Source: Kumtagia ephedrae (GTDB taxonomy: Bacteria > Pseudomonadota > Alphaproteobacteria > Rhizobiales > Rhizobiaceae). Taken from it: a stretch of DNA of 64,000 bases. Location of the stretch: assembly GCF_003012745.1 (NCBI RefSeq), contig NZ_PXYK01000001.1, positions 291,112 to 355,111 of the forward strand, in the 5' to 3' direction. The position numbers and the translations under genes were made by a program. The notes under the pieces are model-generated. The model searched no databases, was not told where the DNA came from, and saw only the letters and a list, made by a program, of their open reading frames with translations. Positions 10,957 through 20,040 of the stretch are shown here, in pieces (positions within the stretch are counted from its first letter, which is position 1; each line of letters starts with the position of its first letter).

Positions 10957-11190
10957 CTAGTTCCTTGAAGGAAAGCGAAAAACCGCGCCGCCGGAATTGC
11001 TGTCTTCATTGCGCTTAGGCCTAGCGTCACGGCGCAATGTGATCACGCGAGCCGCTTCCATTGTGAGCCAGCCGAACGGTAATCCGGCTAGGCTTTCGAC
11101 ATCATGCGGGAGCAGCGGCAAATCCAAGCATAGAGCTTCCTTGCTTATCTGCCCGGCGTCGACAATTAGACGCCCCGCCAACGGACGCAC
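10957..11190 (-). CDS. Possible small hypothetical or truncated gene
   Basis: A 77-codon frame from a GTG at 11190. It translates to protein-like sequence (VRPLAGRLIVDAGQISKEAL, then LDLPLLPHDVESLAGLPFGW) with codon use less GC-rich than its neighbours. There is no strong Shine-Dalgarno, and the frame runs open further upstream antisense to the DUF930 gene, so the start is uncertain. It may be a remnant brought in with the DUF4258/uvrA-tail segment. I do not recognise the family. Confidence 0.25.
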   Translation of the reverse strand: MRPLAGRLIVDAGQISKEALCLDLPLLPHDVESLAGLPFGWLTMEAARVITLRRDARPKRNEDSNSGGAVFRFPSRN

Positions 11191-11229
11191 CGCTTGCGCC
11201 CGCCATCCCGATATCCCAATTATCCACCC

Positions 11230-12174
11230 ATGACTGGCGAGGCGAACATCGAGCGTCGGGGCTGGGGCCTGCCCGCCTCCATCGCGGTGCATGCGCTGGT
11301 CGCCGCGCTGGTCATCTTCGGGCTCCCCAAAACCCTGTCGCAGCCGCAGGAAGAAGAGGTCGTATCGGTCACGCTCGAGCCGCCGCCGAAACCGCCCGAA
11401 CCGGCCAAGGCCGAGCCGCCGCCACCGCCACCCGAGCCGGCCAAGCCGCCAGAGCCGGCGCCGGAACAGGCGGCCGCCTCCCCGATCCCGCCGCTCAATC
11501 CCGTGGTGAAATTCGGCGAGAAGGATGCCGGGCCGCGCCGATCGTTCGCCGGCGCGGGCGCCGAGGACAATCCGGCGCCCCAGCCTCCCGTCGCGGACGA
11601 ACGGAAAGCCGCGGACGAAGCCGCGCCCGAAAACCCGGAGCAGGATGAAACGCAGCCGGCCGCTGAAAACGACGAAGCCAAGGAGCCCGGCAAGGCCGAC
11701 GACAGAACCGGCAACGCCGCGGAGCAGCAGCTGACGACCACGGCGGCGACTCCGGACAAGGCACCGCTGCCGTCCGGTCCACCGCCCAGGCAGGCGAAGG
11801 CCGCGTCGGAGCCAAAGCTGCACGAGGCGCGGACCTTGTTCTCGCGCTCCGCGACCGGCGGCCCGGCGGCGACGACGGCGATGGCCAACATCCCGCGCGG
11901 CGTCCGCATCGGCCGGCTCTGCGAGACGGAGCTGGGTCTGCAACTGCTCAACGGCGGCCACTTTCCGGACCTGCTGCCGTCCTACAGGCTGGAAGAGGGC
12001 ACGGTTCTGGCGATCCAGCGCTCGGCATACCGCCGCGCCGGCGGCGTCTGGCACGATCTGAGCTTCGAATGCCAGGTCGACGCGGACGCGACCGGCGTGG
12101 TGTCGTTCGCCTTCCGCGTCGGCGATCCGATCCCGCGCGCGGAGGCGGCGCGGCTCGGCCTGCCGTTGCAATGA
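11230..12174 (+). CDS. DUF930 domain protein with TonB-like proline-rich linker
   Basis: A 314-residue envelope protein of unknown function. Residues about 14-34 form one membrane anchor (LPASIAVHALVAALVIFGLP). Residues 40-200 are a long, low-complexity linker rich in Pro, Ala and Glu (LEPPPKPPEPAKAEPPPPPP), as in TonB/TolA-type spanning proteins. The C-terminal about 100 residues are the DUF930 domain: RIGRLCETELGLQLL, PSYRLEEGTVLAIQRSAYRR, and WHDLSFECQVDADATGVVSF, with two conserved Cys (CETE and FECQV) likely forming a disulphide in the periplasm. The ATG at 11230 (MTGEANIERRGWG) is preferred over 11194, whose extra residues are unlike the family. Confidence 0.75.
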   Translation: MTGEANIERRGWGLPASIAVHALVAALVIFGLPKTLSQPQEEEVVSVTLEPPPKPPEPAKAEPPPPPPEPAKPPEPAPEQAAASPIPPLNPVVKFGEKDAGPRRSFAGAGAEDNPAPQPPVADERKAADEAAPENPEQDETQPAAENDEAKEPGKADDRTGNAAEQQLTTTAATPDKAPLPSGPPPRQAKAASEPKLHEARTLFSRSATGGPAATTAMANIPRGVRIGRLCETELGLQLLNGGHFPDLLPSYRLEEGTVLAIQRSAYRRAGGVWHDLSFECQVDADATGVVSFAFRVGDPIPRAEAARLGLPLQ

Positions 12175-12199
12175 CGACCGGCCGCCGCCGCACACGCAG

Positions 12200-12493
12200 C
12201 TACTCCCACATCGTCCCCGCGCCCAACTCCTTCAGCCACCTGTCCTTCGACAGCAGCGTCAATCCCTCGACCACCGCCTGGGCCCCGAGCATCCGGTCGA
12301 ACGGATCGCGATGCTCGGGGCCGTAGGCACCTGCCCGTACGGCATGCATGGCGGACAGCGGCAGCAGGTCGAATCCCTCCGCCGCCACGACAGCGTCGAA
12401 TGCGCCGACCAGCGGCCCCACCTCCGGCCAGCGCCCGCGATGATGCTTGTAGGACATCTCGCAGGCCGACACCGCGCTCGCGCCTCGCAGCAC
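12200..12493 (-). pseudogene. vapC-like PIN domain toxin, N-terminally truncated
   Basis: The frame encodes the C-terminal three quarters of a VapC-type PIN-domain ribonuclease: ASAVSACEMSYKHHRGRWPE (the helix with the conserved acidic Glu), then FDLLPLSAMHAVRAGAYGPE and HRDPFDRMLGAQAVVEGLTL (the HRDPFDR catalytic Asp motif), ending SKDRWLKELGAGTMWE. The roughly 35 N-terminal residues that should hold the first catalytic Asp (LLDTH-type motif) are absent, and no frame upstream supplies them. No vapB partner is seen. The break coincides with the start of another truncated gene on the opposite strand, so a rearrangement joined two gene fragments near 12480-12490. Likely inactive. Confidence 0.75.
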
Positions 12494-12789
12494 TTGCCGC
12501 CGCGCTCGACGACCTGCCGGGCCAGGCCAGGCGGTTTGCCCGCTGGCGCGCCGCCCGCGACGCCGCAGACGCGCAAAGCAGAAATCGCAAGACCGTCGCG
12601 CGGGACAAAACCGGCTCCGGCCGGTTCAGGCGCATGTCGCCGCTCCGGACCGGGCGTCCGCCCGGCGGCAGGCTGTCGCGCTTCGATCCGTCCGCCACCC
12701 ATTCCCGAAAGATCCGCGAGGTCGACGAGATCCTGGCGCATGCCCATGCGCTGGCCGTCTACGCCCTGGACTATCCCGACACGTCATGA
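12478..12789 (+). pseudogene. Truncated uncharacterised Rhizobiales protein (C-terminal part)
   Basis: From about residue SRLAALAAALDDLPGQARRF to IREVDEILAHAHALAVYALD and the PDTS end, this looks like the C-terminal part of an uncharacterised rhizobial family that I recall having a LSPLRPGRPPG motif followed by a conserved HEVDEIL-type helix (here MSPLRTGRPPG and IREVDEIL). No plausible N-terminus or start exists: upstream the frame runs into the antisense of the vapC fragment. The motif spacing is stretched by an insertion (GRLSRFDPSATHSRK). I treat it as a remnant cut by the same rearrangement that truncated vapC. Family assignment is from memory. Confidence 0.5.
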
Positions 12790-12994
12790 CGTGCGCCTTC
12801 GCGACGCGCGGTTCTGAAAAAGCGAAGCATTTTGACAGCCAGACGGGACAAGATCCGGGCGTGGCGACGGCGCCTGCTGTCAGGAGCCTGAAAACGCCGG
12901 GTGGACAAGCGGGCGACACGAACGCATTTTTCGCCGCACGACCCAGGGCCGCTCCGGCCCGGATATCGACGGGCCGCAGCGAACGGAGACGAGG

Positions 12995-13801
12995 ATGCAA
13001 CCCGGAAAAATCCGCGCCGGCATGGGCGGCTGGACCTTTGAGCCGTGGGACACGTCCTTCTATCCCGACAAGCTCGCCAAGGCGAAGCAGCTCCAATACG
13101 CCTCGCGCCAGGTGCCGACCATCGAGGTCAACGGCACCTATTATTCCGGCTTCAAGGAGCCGACTTTCGTCAAATGGGCCAGCGAGGCGCCGGACGGTTT
13201 CGTGTTCTCGCTGAAGGGCAACCGCTTCGTCACCAACCGCCGCGTGCTCGCCGAGGCGGGCGAATCGGTCGAGCGTTTCGTCACCCAGGGCATCGCCGCG
13301 CTCGGCGAAAAGCTCGGGCCGATTCTCTGGCAGTTCGCGCCGACCAAGAAATTCGACGAGGACGATTTCGGCGCCTTCCTGAAACTGCTGCCGGAAAAGC
13401 AGGACGGGATAGAACTGCGCCACACCGTCGAGGTGCGCAACGCCTCCTTCGCGGTGCCGGAATTCGTGGCGCTGGCACGCAAGCACGGTGTCGCGATCGT
13501 CCATGCCGACCACGCCACCTATCCGGCGATCGCCGACGTCACCGGCGATTTCGTCTATGTCAGGCTGCAGACCGGCAGCGACGACAACCCGGACTGCTAC
13601 GAGCCAAAACGGCTCGACGAGTGGGCCGAGCGGGTAAAGACCTGGGCGGCCGGCAAGGAGCCGGACGATCTGCCCAAGGCCGATCCGAAAACCACGGCGC
13701 CGGTGCAGCCACGCGACGTGTTCGTCTACTTCATCACCGAGGGCAAGGTGCGCGCGCCGTTCGGCGCCATGGCGCTGATGAAACGCGTCGGCGAAGGCTG
13801 A
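12995..13801 (+). CDS. DUF72 domain protein
   Basis: A 268-residue TIM-barrel-like protein of the DUF72 (YecE) family. Motifs: RAGMGGWTFEPWDTSFYPD at the N-terminus, a tyrosine-rich EVNGTYYSGFKEPTFVKWAS, FSLKGNRFVTNRR, LGPILWQFAPTKKFDEDDF, HTVEVRNASF (the conserved EVRN), and FVYVRLQTGS near the end. Biochemical function is unknown for the family. The ATG at 12995 follows GGAGACGAGG and gives the usual short N-terminus. The gene stands alone: a rearrangement scar lies upstream and a diguanylate cyclase gene downstream. Confidence 0.9.
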   Translation: MQPGKIRAGMGGWTFEPWDTSFYPDKLAKAKQLQYASRQVPTIEVNGTYYSGFKEPTFVKWASEAPDGFVFSLKGNRFVTNRRVLAEAGESVERFVTQGIAALGEKLGPILWQFAPTKKFDEDDFGAFLKLLPEKQDGIELRHTVEVRNASFAVPEFVALARKHGVAIVHADHATYPAIADVTGDFVYVRLQTGSDDNPDCYEPKRLDEWAERVKTWAAGKEPDDLPKADPKTTAPVQPRDVFVYFITEGKVRAPFGAMALMKRVGEG

Positions 13802-13944
13802 TCGTTCCGGTTGTGCGGTCGGCCGGAAAGCTGATTGCATCCGCCTCAGACAAACCGGGCGTCCAATCGGCATTTGACGCTCCGTCGTAACCATCTGCAC
13901 ACCTCCTTCATGTAGTCGGTGGCTGCTGGCGAACGCCTTCGGGC

Positions 13945-15108
13945 ATGGCGGGGGTCATGACGCTCGACTACAACTCCCTCTTGACGGCGCTGGGCATCTC
14001 CGGCGGATGTCTCGCCGTCACGCTGCTGATGAGCTGGTCGGTCGCCCGCGCGCAGGCCTTCCTGCTGACCTGGGCCGCCGGCGTCGCGCTGATCGTCGTC
14101 TACGTCGTCCTCTACGGATTCTATGTCGACTATCCCGATCCGCTCCTCGGCGCGATCTCCTTCGTGCTGCTGCTGGCGGGGCTCTCGGCCCTCGTCGGCG
14201 CGGCGCGGCAGTTCCGCACCGGCCAAAGCTCGCTGCGCCCGACGCTGTCGGCTGCCGCACTTTCCCCGATCGTCCCGGCCGCCGCCATGCTGCTCGGCTT
14301 CGACGGGCTCGGCTTCATCGCGCTCAACGTCGCCGCTGCCCTGCTGCTTTCGGCCACGGCCGGCGAATACTGGACCGGCCGCGCCGAGGCGCCGGGGCCG
14401 ATCGTCGGACTGACGGTGCTCTATGCGGTGACCGCCTTCGGCTTCGTGCTTTGCGCCTGCGTGCTGATCGGCGACGGTCGCCTGGTGCTCGGGCAGGCAC
14501 CGCAGAACTGGGCCGAGGACGTGTCGCTGGCGATCAGCATCGCCGGCATGACCGGCATCGGCGCGCTGTCGCTGGCGCTCAACCACTGGCGCATGGCCGG
14601 CAAGCACCGCCAGGAGGCGATGACCGACGCGCTCACCGGTCTGCTCAACCGGCGTGCCCTGTTCGACCGTCACGGTTCGATGCGGTTCGGCCCGTTCGCC
14701 GCCGTCATCGTCTTCGACCTCGACGGCTTCAAGTCGATCAACGACGACCACGGCCACGCGGCCGGCGACCGGGTGATCCGCGCCTTCGCCGAAGAGCTGG
14801 CGGCATCGACGCAGCGGCGCATGTCGGCGGCCCGCCTCGGCGGCGAGGAGTTCGCCCTGGTGCTGCCGCGCTGCCTGCCGGAGCAGGCCGAACAGATCGC
14901 GGAGCGCATCCGTGCCGCCTTCGCCGCCCGCGCCATCCCCACCGACGGCGCCTCCCTCACCTGCACGGTCAGCGCCGGCATCGCCTTCGGCTCCGAGGAC
15001 GCGCCGGGCTTCGAGACGGTGCTACGCCAGGCCGACAAGGCGCTCTACGCGGCCAAGCGCGGCGGCCGCAACCGCACCGTCACGCGCACCCTGCGCTTGG
15101 TTAGCTGA
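13945..15108 (+). CDS. Membrane-bound diguanylate cyclase (GGDEF)
   Basis: A 387-residue protein that should make cyclic di-GMP from two GTP. The N-terminal about 200 residues hold six hydrophobic segments (for example ALGISGGCLAVTLLMSWSV and LLTWAAGVALIVVYVVLYGF), an undefined sensory module. The GGDEF domain follows a short linker: MTDALTGLLNRRALFDRHG (start motif), VIVFDLDGFKSINDDHGHAA, and the active-site RLGGEEFALVLP (GGEEF, competent form). A product-inhibition RxxD motif is not evident. ATGs at 13945 and 13957 are both possible; the second (MTLDYNSLLTALG) gives a tighter N-terminus. Faces the convergent nnrD gene, 14 bp between stops. Confidence 0.9.
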   Translation: MAGVMTLDYNSLLTALGISGGCLAVTLLMSWSVARAQAFLLTWAAGVALIVVYVVLYGFYVDYPDPLLGAISFVLLLAGLSALVGAARQFRTGQSSLRPTLSAAALSPIVPAAAMLLGFDGLGFIALNVAAALLLSATAGEYWTGRAEAPGPIVGLTVLYAVTAFGFVLCACVLIGDGRLVLGQAPQNWAEDVSLAISIAGMTGIGALSLALNHWRMAGKHRQEAMTDALTGLLNRRALFDRHGSMRFGPFAAVIVFDLDGFKSINDDHGHAAGDRVIRAFAEELAASTQRRMSAARLGGEEFALVLPRCLPEQAEQIAERIRAAFAARAIPTDGASLTCTVSAGIAFGSEDAPGFETVLRQADKALYAAKRGGRNRTVTRTLRLVS

Positions 15109-15122
15109 CCGGGCCTGTCCCC

Positions 15123-16610
15123 TCAATCCAGCAGGTCGCGCAGCACCGCCGGCAACTCGCCCGGAATGTCCTCGGCGATCAGCCCCGGCCCGAAGCGCCT
15201 TGCCGCCTCGGCATGGATCCAGACCCCGGCACAGGCCGCCTCGAAACCCGGCATGCCCTGGGCCAAAAAGCCGGCGACGATGCCGGAGAGCACGTCACCG
15301 GAACCGGCGGTGGCCAGCCATGGCGTGCCGTTGGCGTTGATGGCGGCACGTCCGTCGGGTGCTGCGATCACCGTATCGGGCCCCTTGTAGACGACGGTCG
15401 CCTCGACGCGGTCGGCCGCCCGGCGCGCACGCTCGAGCTTCGACGGAATTTTTCGCAGGTCGGGGAAGAGCCGGCCGAACTCGCCCTCGTGCGGCGTGAT
15501 CACCAGGTCGGCGGCGCGCCCGCCGAAAGGTCCGGCGAGCAGGCCGGGCTCCGCGGCGAGCGAGGTCAGTGCGCTGGCGTCGACCACCGCCGGCAGCGGG
15601 CGCGGCAGGCGGTCGATCAGCTCGAACAGCAGGCGCCCGGTCTCGGCCGAGGCGTCCAGTCCCGGCCCGTAGACGAAGGCCGCCGGCCGCCGGTCCGCGA
15701 AGAAGGCCAGCGCCTCCTCCCGCGTGTCGGCCTTGCGCAGCATGATCGACGTGAGATGCGCGGCATTGGCGGCGAGCGCCTCCGACGGCGACAGCAGCGT
15801 CACCGCCCCTGCCCCGGCGCGCGCCGCCGCCAGCGCCGACAGGCGCGCCGCGCCGGTGGCGCTCGCCGCGCCTGAAAATACGGCGACATGGCCGCGCGAA
15901 TATTTGTGGGAGTCGACGGCGGGCCGCGGAAATCTGGATTTCCAGAGCTCCGGGCCGTTCTCGAAGCAGGTGGCGCCGGCAGCCGCCACGATGTCCTCGC
16001 CGATGCCGATATCGGCCACAACGACCTCGCCGCAGGCGGTGCGGCCGGGCTGGAGAAGGTGTCCGGGTTTCTTGCGCACGAAGGTGACGGTGACGGCCGC
16101 CTGAAAGGTTTCGCCGAGAATTTCGCCCGTCGCACCCGAAACACCGGAGGGAAGATCGACGGCGACCACCGGAACGCCGGCCGTCCTGACGCTTTCCATG
16201 GCACGGCGCGCGGCGCCGCCGACAGGGCGCGCCAGCCCGGCGCCATAGACGGCGTCGACCACCAGGCCACCGGCCGAAGGCGCGAAGGCGGCGAGCGGCT
16301 GCGGCCACACCTTGCAATCGGCGGCCGCCAGCGCGGCGTCGCTGCCATCACGCGGCGGACCCTCTGCGTAGACCGCCACGTCCACGCCCGACCGTCGCAG
16401 CAGTTCGGCCACGACATAACCGTCGCCGCCATTGTTGCCCGGCCCGCACAGCACGTCGACCCTGGAGGCCGCCGGAAAGCGCTCGAGCACGATGGCGGCG
16501 ACAGCGGCACCGGCCCGCTGCATGAACTGGTAGCCGTCGAAGGGGCCGGTCGCGATGGCGCGCCGGTCGCAGGCGGCCATTTCGTCCGGCAGGAGCAGTT
16601 CGAACGGCAT
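15123..16610 (-). CDS. nnrD: Bifunctional NAD(P)H-hydrate epimerase / ADP-dependent dehydratase
   Basis: A 495-residue metabolite-repair enzyme that restores hydrated NADH and NADPH. The N-terminal YjeF_N epimerase domain (about residues 1-210) shows MQRAGAAVA, VLCGPGNNGGDGYVVAELLR and VVAVDLPSGVSGATGEI. The C-terminal ribokinase-like dehydratase domain (about 220-495) shows KYSRGHVAVFSGAASATGAA, YGPGLDASAETGRLL, VITPHEGEFGRLF and NANGTPWLATAGSGDVLSGI, the last being the nucleotide-binding GTGDVL-type motif with Ala-Thr-Ala-Gly-Ser-Gly-Asp. The ATG at 16610 starts MPFELLLPDEMAACD, typical of the family. It is divergent from glnB. Confidence 0.94.
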   Translation of the reverse strand: MPFELLLPDEMAACDRRAIATGPFDGYQFMQRAGAAVAAIVLERFPAASRVDVLCGPGNNGGDGYVVAELLRRSGVDVAVYAEGPPRDGSDAALAAADCKVWPQPLAAFAPSAGGLVVDAVYGAGLARPVGGAARRAMESVRTAGVPVVAVDLPSGVSGATGEILGETFQAAVTVTFVRKKPGHLLQPGRTACGEVVVADIGIGEDIVAAAGATCFENGPELWKSRFPRPAVDSHKYSRGHVAVFSGAASATGAARLSALAAARAGAGAVTLLSPSEALAANAAHLTSIMLRKADTREEALAFFADRRPAAFVYGPGLDASAETGRLLFELIDRLPRPLPAVVDASALTSLAAEPGLLAGPFGGRAADLVITPHEGEFGRLFPDLRKIPSKLERARRAADRVEATVVYKGPDTVIAAPDGRAAINANGTPWLATAGSGDVLSGIVAGFLAQGMPGFEAACAGVWIHAEAARRFGPGLIAEDIPGELPAVLRDLLD

Positions 16611-16862
16611 ACGGCCAGAACCTGTCGAAAGGTTGAGCGTTCGTCTGGCATAGCACGGCAGGGAACCGCACGAAACGAACCACATGTTGCCTATTATTTC
16701 GTCAAAACGCCCACAAAATAGGCTGATTAAAAAACAGACAGCCCCGACCCTCTGCCCGCCTGCCGGCACGCCACCTGCCGGCAGGCGTCGCGGCCCACGG
16801 TTGCACCGTCGACGGCCGGGAACGGACGGGACTTGCGACCGGGCCGGGTTGTGGCTGACAAC

Positions 16863-16878
16863 TGGCACGGATCATGCT
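16863..16878 (+). promoter_or_regulatory. Sigma-54 (RpoN) promoter for glnBA
   Basis: TGGCACGGATCATGCT has the invariant GG and GC exactly 10 bases apart and matches TGGCACG-N4-TTGCA closely. It lies about 65 bp upstream of glnB. In rhizobia glnBA is driven by NtrC and RpoN under nitrogen limitation, so the position fits. Confidence 0.85.
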
Positions 16879-16925
16879 TTGGTTCAGGCACAACAAGGCG
16901 GGCCGGCGAGCCCGCCGTCCTTTGA

Positions 16926-17282
<357 letters not shown>

Positions 17283-17346
17283 GCAGGCCGGCGGACTTTT
17301 CGAAATCGAATCTCTTTACAAAAACGTCAATCAGGGAAAACGCCAC

Positions 17347-18756
17347 ATGACGACAGCCAAAGACATCATGAAGCAGATCAAGGACAACGACGTGAAATTC
17401 GTCGACCTGCGCTTCACCGATCCGAAGGGCAAGCTTCAGCACGTGACCATGGATGTCGCGGAGGTCGACGAGGACATGTTCGCCGACGGCGTGATGTTCG
17501 ACGGCTCCTCGATCGCCGGCTGGAAGGCCATCAACGAGTCCGACATGGTGCTGATGCCCGACACCGACACCGTCCACATGGACCCGTTCTTCGCCCAGTC
17601 GACGATGGTCGTGCTGTGCGACATCCTCGATCCGGTCTCCGGCGAGGCCTACAACCGCGACCCGCGCGGCACCGCCAAGAAGGCGGAGGCCTACATGAAG
17701 GCCGAAGGCATCGGCGACACCATCTATGTCGGTCCCGAGGCCGAGTTCTTCGTCTTCGACGACGTCAAGTACAAGGCCGACCCGTACAACACCGGCTTCA
17801 AGCTGGACTCCTCCGAGCTACCGTCGAATGACGACACCGACTACGAGACCGGCAACCTAGGCCACCGGCCGCGCGTCAAGGGCGGCTATTTCCCCGTGCC
17901 GCCGATCGATTCCTGCCAGGACATGCGCTCCGAGATGCTGACGGTGCTCGCCCAGATGGGCGTGCGCGTCGAGAAGCATCACCACGAGGTCGCCGCCGCC
18001 CAGCACGAACTCGGCGTCAAGTTCGACGCGCTGGTGCGCAACGCCGACAAGATGCTGCTCTACAAATATGTCGTGCACCAGGTCGCCAACGCCTATGGCA
18101 AGACGGCGACCTTCATGCCGAAGCCGGTGTTCGGCGACAACGGCTCGGGCATGCACGTCCACATGTCGATCTGGAAGGAAGGCAAGCCGACCTTCGCCGG
18201 CAACGAATATGCGGGCCTGTCCGAAACCTGCCTCTACTATATCGGCGGCATCATCAAGCACGCCAAGGCCATCAACGCCTTCACCAACCCGCTGACCAAT
18301 TCCTACAAGCGGCTGGTGCCGGGCTATGAGGCGCCGGTGCTGCTCGCCTATTCGGCGCGCAACCGCTCGGCCTCCTGCCGCATCCCGTTCGGCTCGTCGC
18401 CGAAGGCGAAGCGCGTCGAGATCCGCTTCCCCGATCCGGGCGCCAACCCCTATCTCGGCTTCGCGGCGCTGCTGATGGCCGGCATCGACGGCATCAAGAA
18501 CAAGATCCATCCCGGCCAGCCGATGGACAAGGATCTCTACGACCTGCCGCCGAAGGAGCTGAAGAAGATCCCGACCGTCTGCGGCAGCCTGCGCGAGGCG
18601 CTGCAGAACCTCGACAAGGACCGCGGCTTCCTCAAGGCCGGCGGCGTCTTCGACGACGACCAGATCGACGCCTACATCGAATTGAAGATGGCCGAGGTCA
18701 TGCGCTTCGAGATGACCCCGCACCCGGTCGAGTTCGACATGTATTATTCGGTCTGA
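17347..18756 (+). CDS. glnA: Glutamine synthetase type I
   Basis: A 469-residue dodecameric glutamine synthetase that makes glutamine from glutamate, ammonia and ATP. Motifs in order: [11 protein letters not shown] (about residue 50), [11 protein letters not shown] with metal-binding Glu (about 130), [13 protein letters not shown] (about 265), [20 protein letters not shown] (about 320), and the adenylylation loop near the C-terminal third ([19 protein letters not shown]; Tyr at about 398). The adenylylation site means activity is probably switched by GlnE in response to PII. Cotranscribed with glnB. A strong intrinsic terminator follows 28 bp after the stop. A separate type II enzyme (glnII) lies 5 kb downstream. 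Confidence 0.98.
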   Translation: MTTAKDIMKQIKDNDVKFVDLRFTDPKGKLQHVTMDVAEVDEDMFADGVMFDGSSIAGWKAINESDMVLMPDTDTVHMDPFFAQSTMVVLCDILDPVSGEAYNRDPRGTAKKAEAYMKAEGIGDTIYVGPEAEFFVFDDVKYKADPYNTGFKLDSSELPSNDDTDYETGNLGHRPRVKGGYFPVPPIDSCQDMRSEMLTVLAQMGVRVEKHHHEVAAAQHELGVKFDALVRNADKMLLYKYVVHQVANAYGKTATFMPKPVFGDNGSGMHVHMSIWKEGKPTFAGNEYAGLSETCLYYIGGIIKHAKAINAFTNPLTNSYKRLVPGYEAPVLLAYSARNRSASCRIPFGSSPKAKRVEIRFPDPGANPYLGFAALLMAGIDGIKNKIHPGQPMDKDLYDLPPKELKKIPTVCGSLREALQNLDKDRGFLKAGGVFDDDQIDAYIELKMAEVMRFEMTPHPVEFDMYYSV

Positions 18757-18783
18757 GCCCTTTCGGGGCGATGGGCTTGGACG

Positions 18784-18813
18784 AAAAACCCCGGCGGTGA
18801 CGCCGGGGTTTTT
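18784..18813. terminator. Intrinsic terminator after glnBA
   Basis: AAAAACCCCGGCG, loop GTGA, CGCCGGGGTTTTT: a 13-bp uninterrupted stem including A/T flanks, followed by more T on the plus strand. It also carries A-runs for the opposite direction and could stop the leftward gene at 18928 too. Confidence 0.9.
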
Positions 18814-18927
18814 CCTTTTGAGGCGGGAAGGATGCTTGCGATGGCGCAGGCGACCGCCGCGGCTTGGACGACGGGCACCGTGCCGCATCGAGATCGAGCT
18901 GGCGGGCAGCACGCGCCGAAAAGGCGG

Positions 18928-19611
18928 TCAGGCCTGGCTCGACGACCGGTTGTTTCGCGCCCGCCACGAAGCCGCGACACCTGCCGCATCCAGCCGGTTG
19001 CGAAAATCCTGGATCACCTCGTTCCAGGCGAAGCGGATGGAATTCTCGACGACCTCGCGGTCGAAGCGCTTGTGCTCGTCGGCGATCGGCGCCCAGCGGA
19101 TCAGCGCCTTCGGGCTTTCGGTGAATGCGCTGGCACCTGCTGCGATGTTTTCCCAGGCTGTCCGCGACAGCCGCTCGGCGAAGGCCGCACGCCACGCCTC
19201 GGGCGCTCCCGGGTCGGGTGCCTGACCCTCGTTGACCGCCACCCCATGGTCGTAGCACGCGATCGCCAGCTCACTGCGGCCGTCGGCCGGCAGTCGGCCA
19301 CCTGCCGCGACCTGCGCGACGGCATGAACGGTCAGGTCCGCTAGCGAAGCGGCGAACACCTGCATCCGCGCGATGTCGATCGATCGCGCGAAGACTTCGT
19401 CCTCGAACATCTCGGGGTAGCGGATACCGATGCGCTCCTTGAGATAGCCGTAGAGCTTCTTCTGGGTGATCAGGGCCGAACGGGTGGCAACGAAGTCGAA
19501 CAGGCGCTCGACACTGTCGACAGGCGCCGAATCACGCCGGACCGACAGCCTTGATGCCGTCTCGACCAGCCAGCCCGATGCTTCCGAGAACCGCTCGATA
19601 ACGCGTTTCAT
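18928..19611 (-). CDS. Conserved hypothetical protein (227 residues)
   Basis: A soluble, mostly helical protein without signal peptide. Notable segments: SVERLFDFVATRSALITQKK, LYGYLKERIGIRYPEMFEDE, RSIDIARMQVFAASLADLTV, and a C-terminal half rich in Arg, Ala and Trp (FAERLSRTAWENIAAGASAF, FAWNEVIQDFRNRLDAAGVA). Codon use is normal for the window, and the ATG at 19611 (MKRVIERFSEASGW) is preceded by a GGGAAGTG-type Shine-Dalgarno. The frame is open for 12 more residues upstream, but these are Gly/Arg-rich and unlikely. No family I can name; function unknown. It stands alone between the glnA terminator and the DUF4212-symporter operon. Confidence 0.6.
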   Translation of the reverse strand: MKRVIERFSEASGWLVETASRLSVRRDSAPVDSVERLFDFVATRSALITQKKLYGYLKERIGIRYPEMFEDEVFARSIDIARMQVFAASLADLTVHAVAQVAAGGRLPADGRSELAIACYDHGVAVNEGQAPDPGAPEAWRAAFAERLSRTAWENIAAGASAFTESPKALIRWAPIADEHKRFDREVVENSIRFAWNEVIQDFRNRLDAAGVAASWRARNNRSSSQA

Positions 19612-19769
19612 CACTTCCCGCCGCCCCGCACCGCCGCCTCCGGGCATACTACGATCGGATTATTTCGCGATAGGCGCCGGTCTGCAATCATGCAAGTGGG
19701 CGATTCCGTCTTGGAGCGCTCGTTGCCGACGGACGAATCCGTCCGTCGACGAGACGAGGGGAGGAAGAA

Positions 19770-20030
19770 ATGGCCAGCAACGACTCCGATGCCAGGCAAC
19801 GGCATTGGGAGAAGACGCGCAATCTCAACACGATCGTTCTGATCCTGTGGGCGATTTTCGCGATCATCATCCCGTATTTCGCAAGTGCACTCAACGCGTT
19901 CACATTCCTGGGCTTTCCGCTGGGCTTTTACATGTGCGTCCAAGGGTCTCTCATTGCGTTTCTCGTGCTGATCTGGGGCCAGAACTGGAGGCAGGATCAG
20001 ATCGACGACGAATTTGGCCTCGGCGACTAG
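19770..20030 (+). CDS. DUF4212 protein, small subunit of a sodium/solute symporter
   Basis: An 86-residue membrane protein with two hydrophobic helices (LNTIVLILWAIFAIIIPYFA and FPLGFYMCVQGSLIAFLVLI). The start SDARQRHWEKTRNLNTIVL and end WGQNWRQDQIDDEFGL are typical of DUF4212, which is nearly always encoded directly upstream of a solute:sodium symporter of the acetate/lactate-like group and is regarded as its accessory subunit. Here the symporter starts 10 bp downstream, so the pair forms an operon. GAGGGGAGGAAG precedes the ATG. Confidence 0.88.
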   Translation: MASNDSDARQRHWEKTRNLNTIVLILWAIFAIIIPYFASALNAFTFLGFPLGFYMCVQGSLIAFLVLIWGQNWRQDQIDDEFGLGD

Positions 20031-20040
20031 GGGGGAGACA

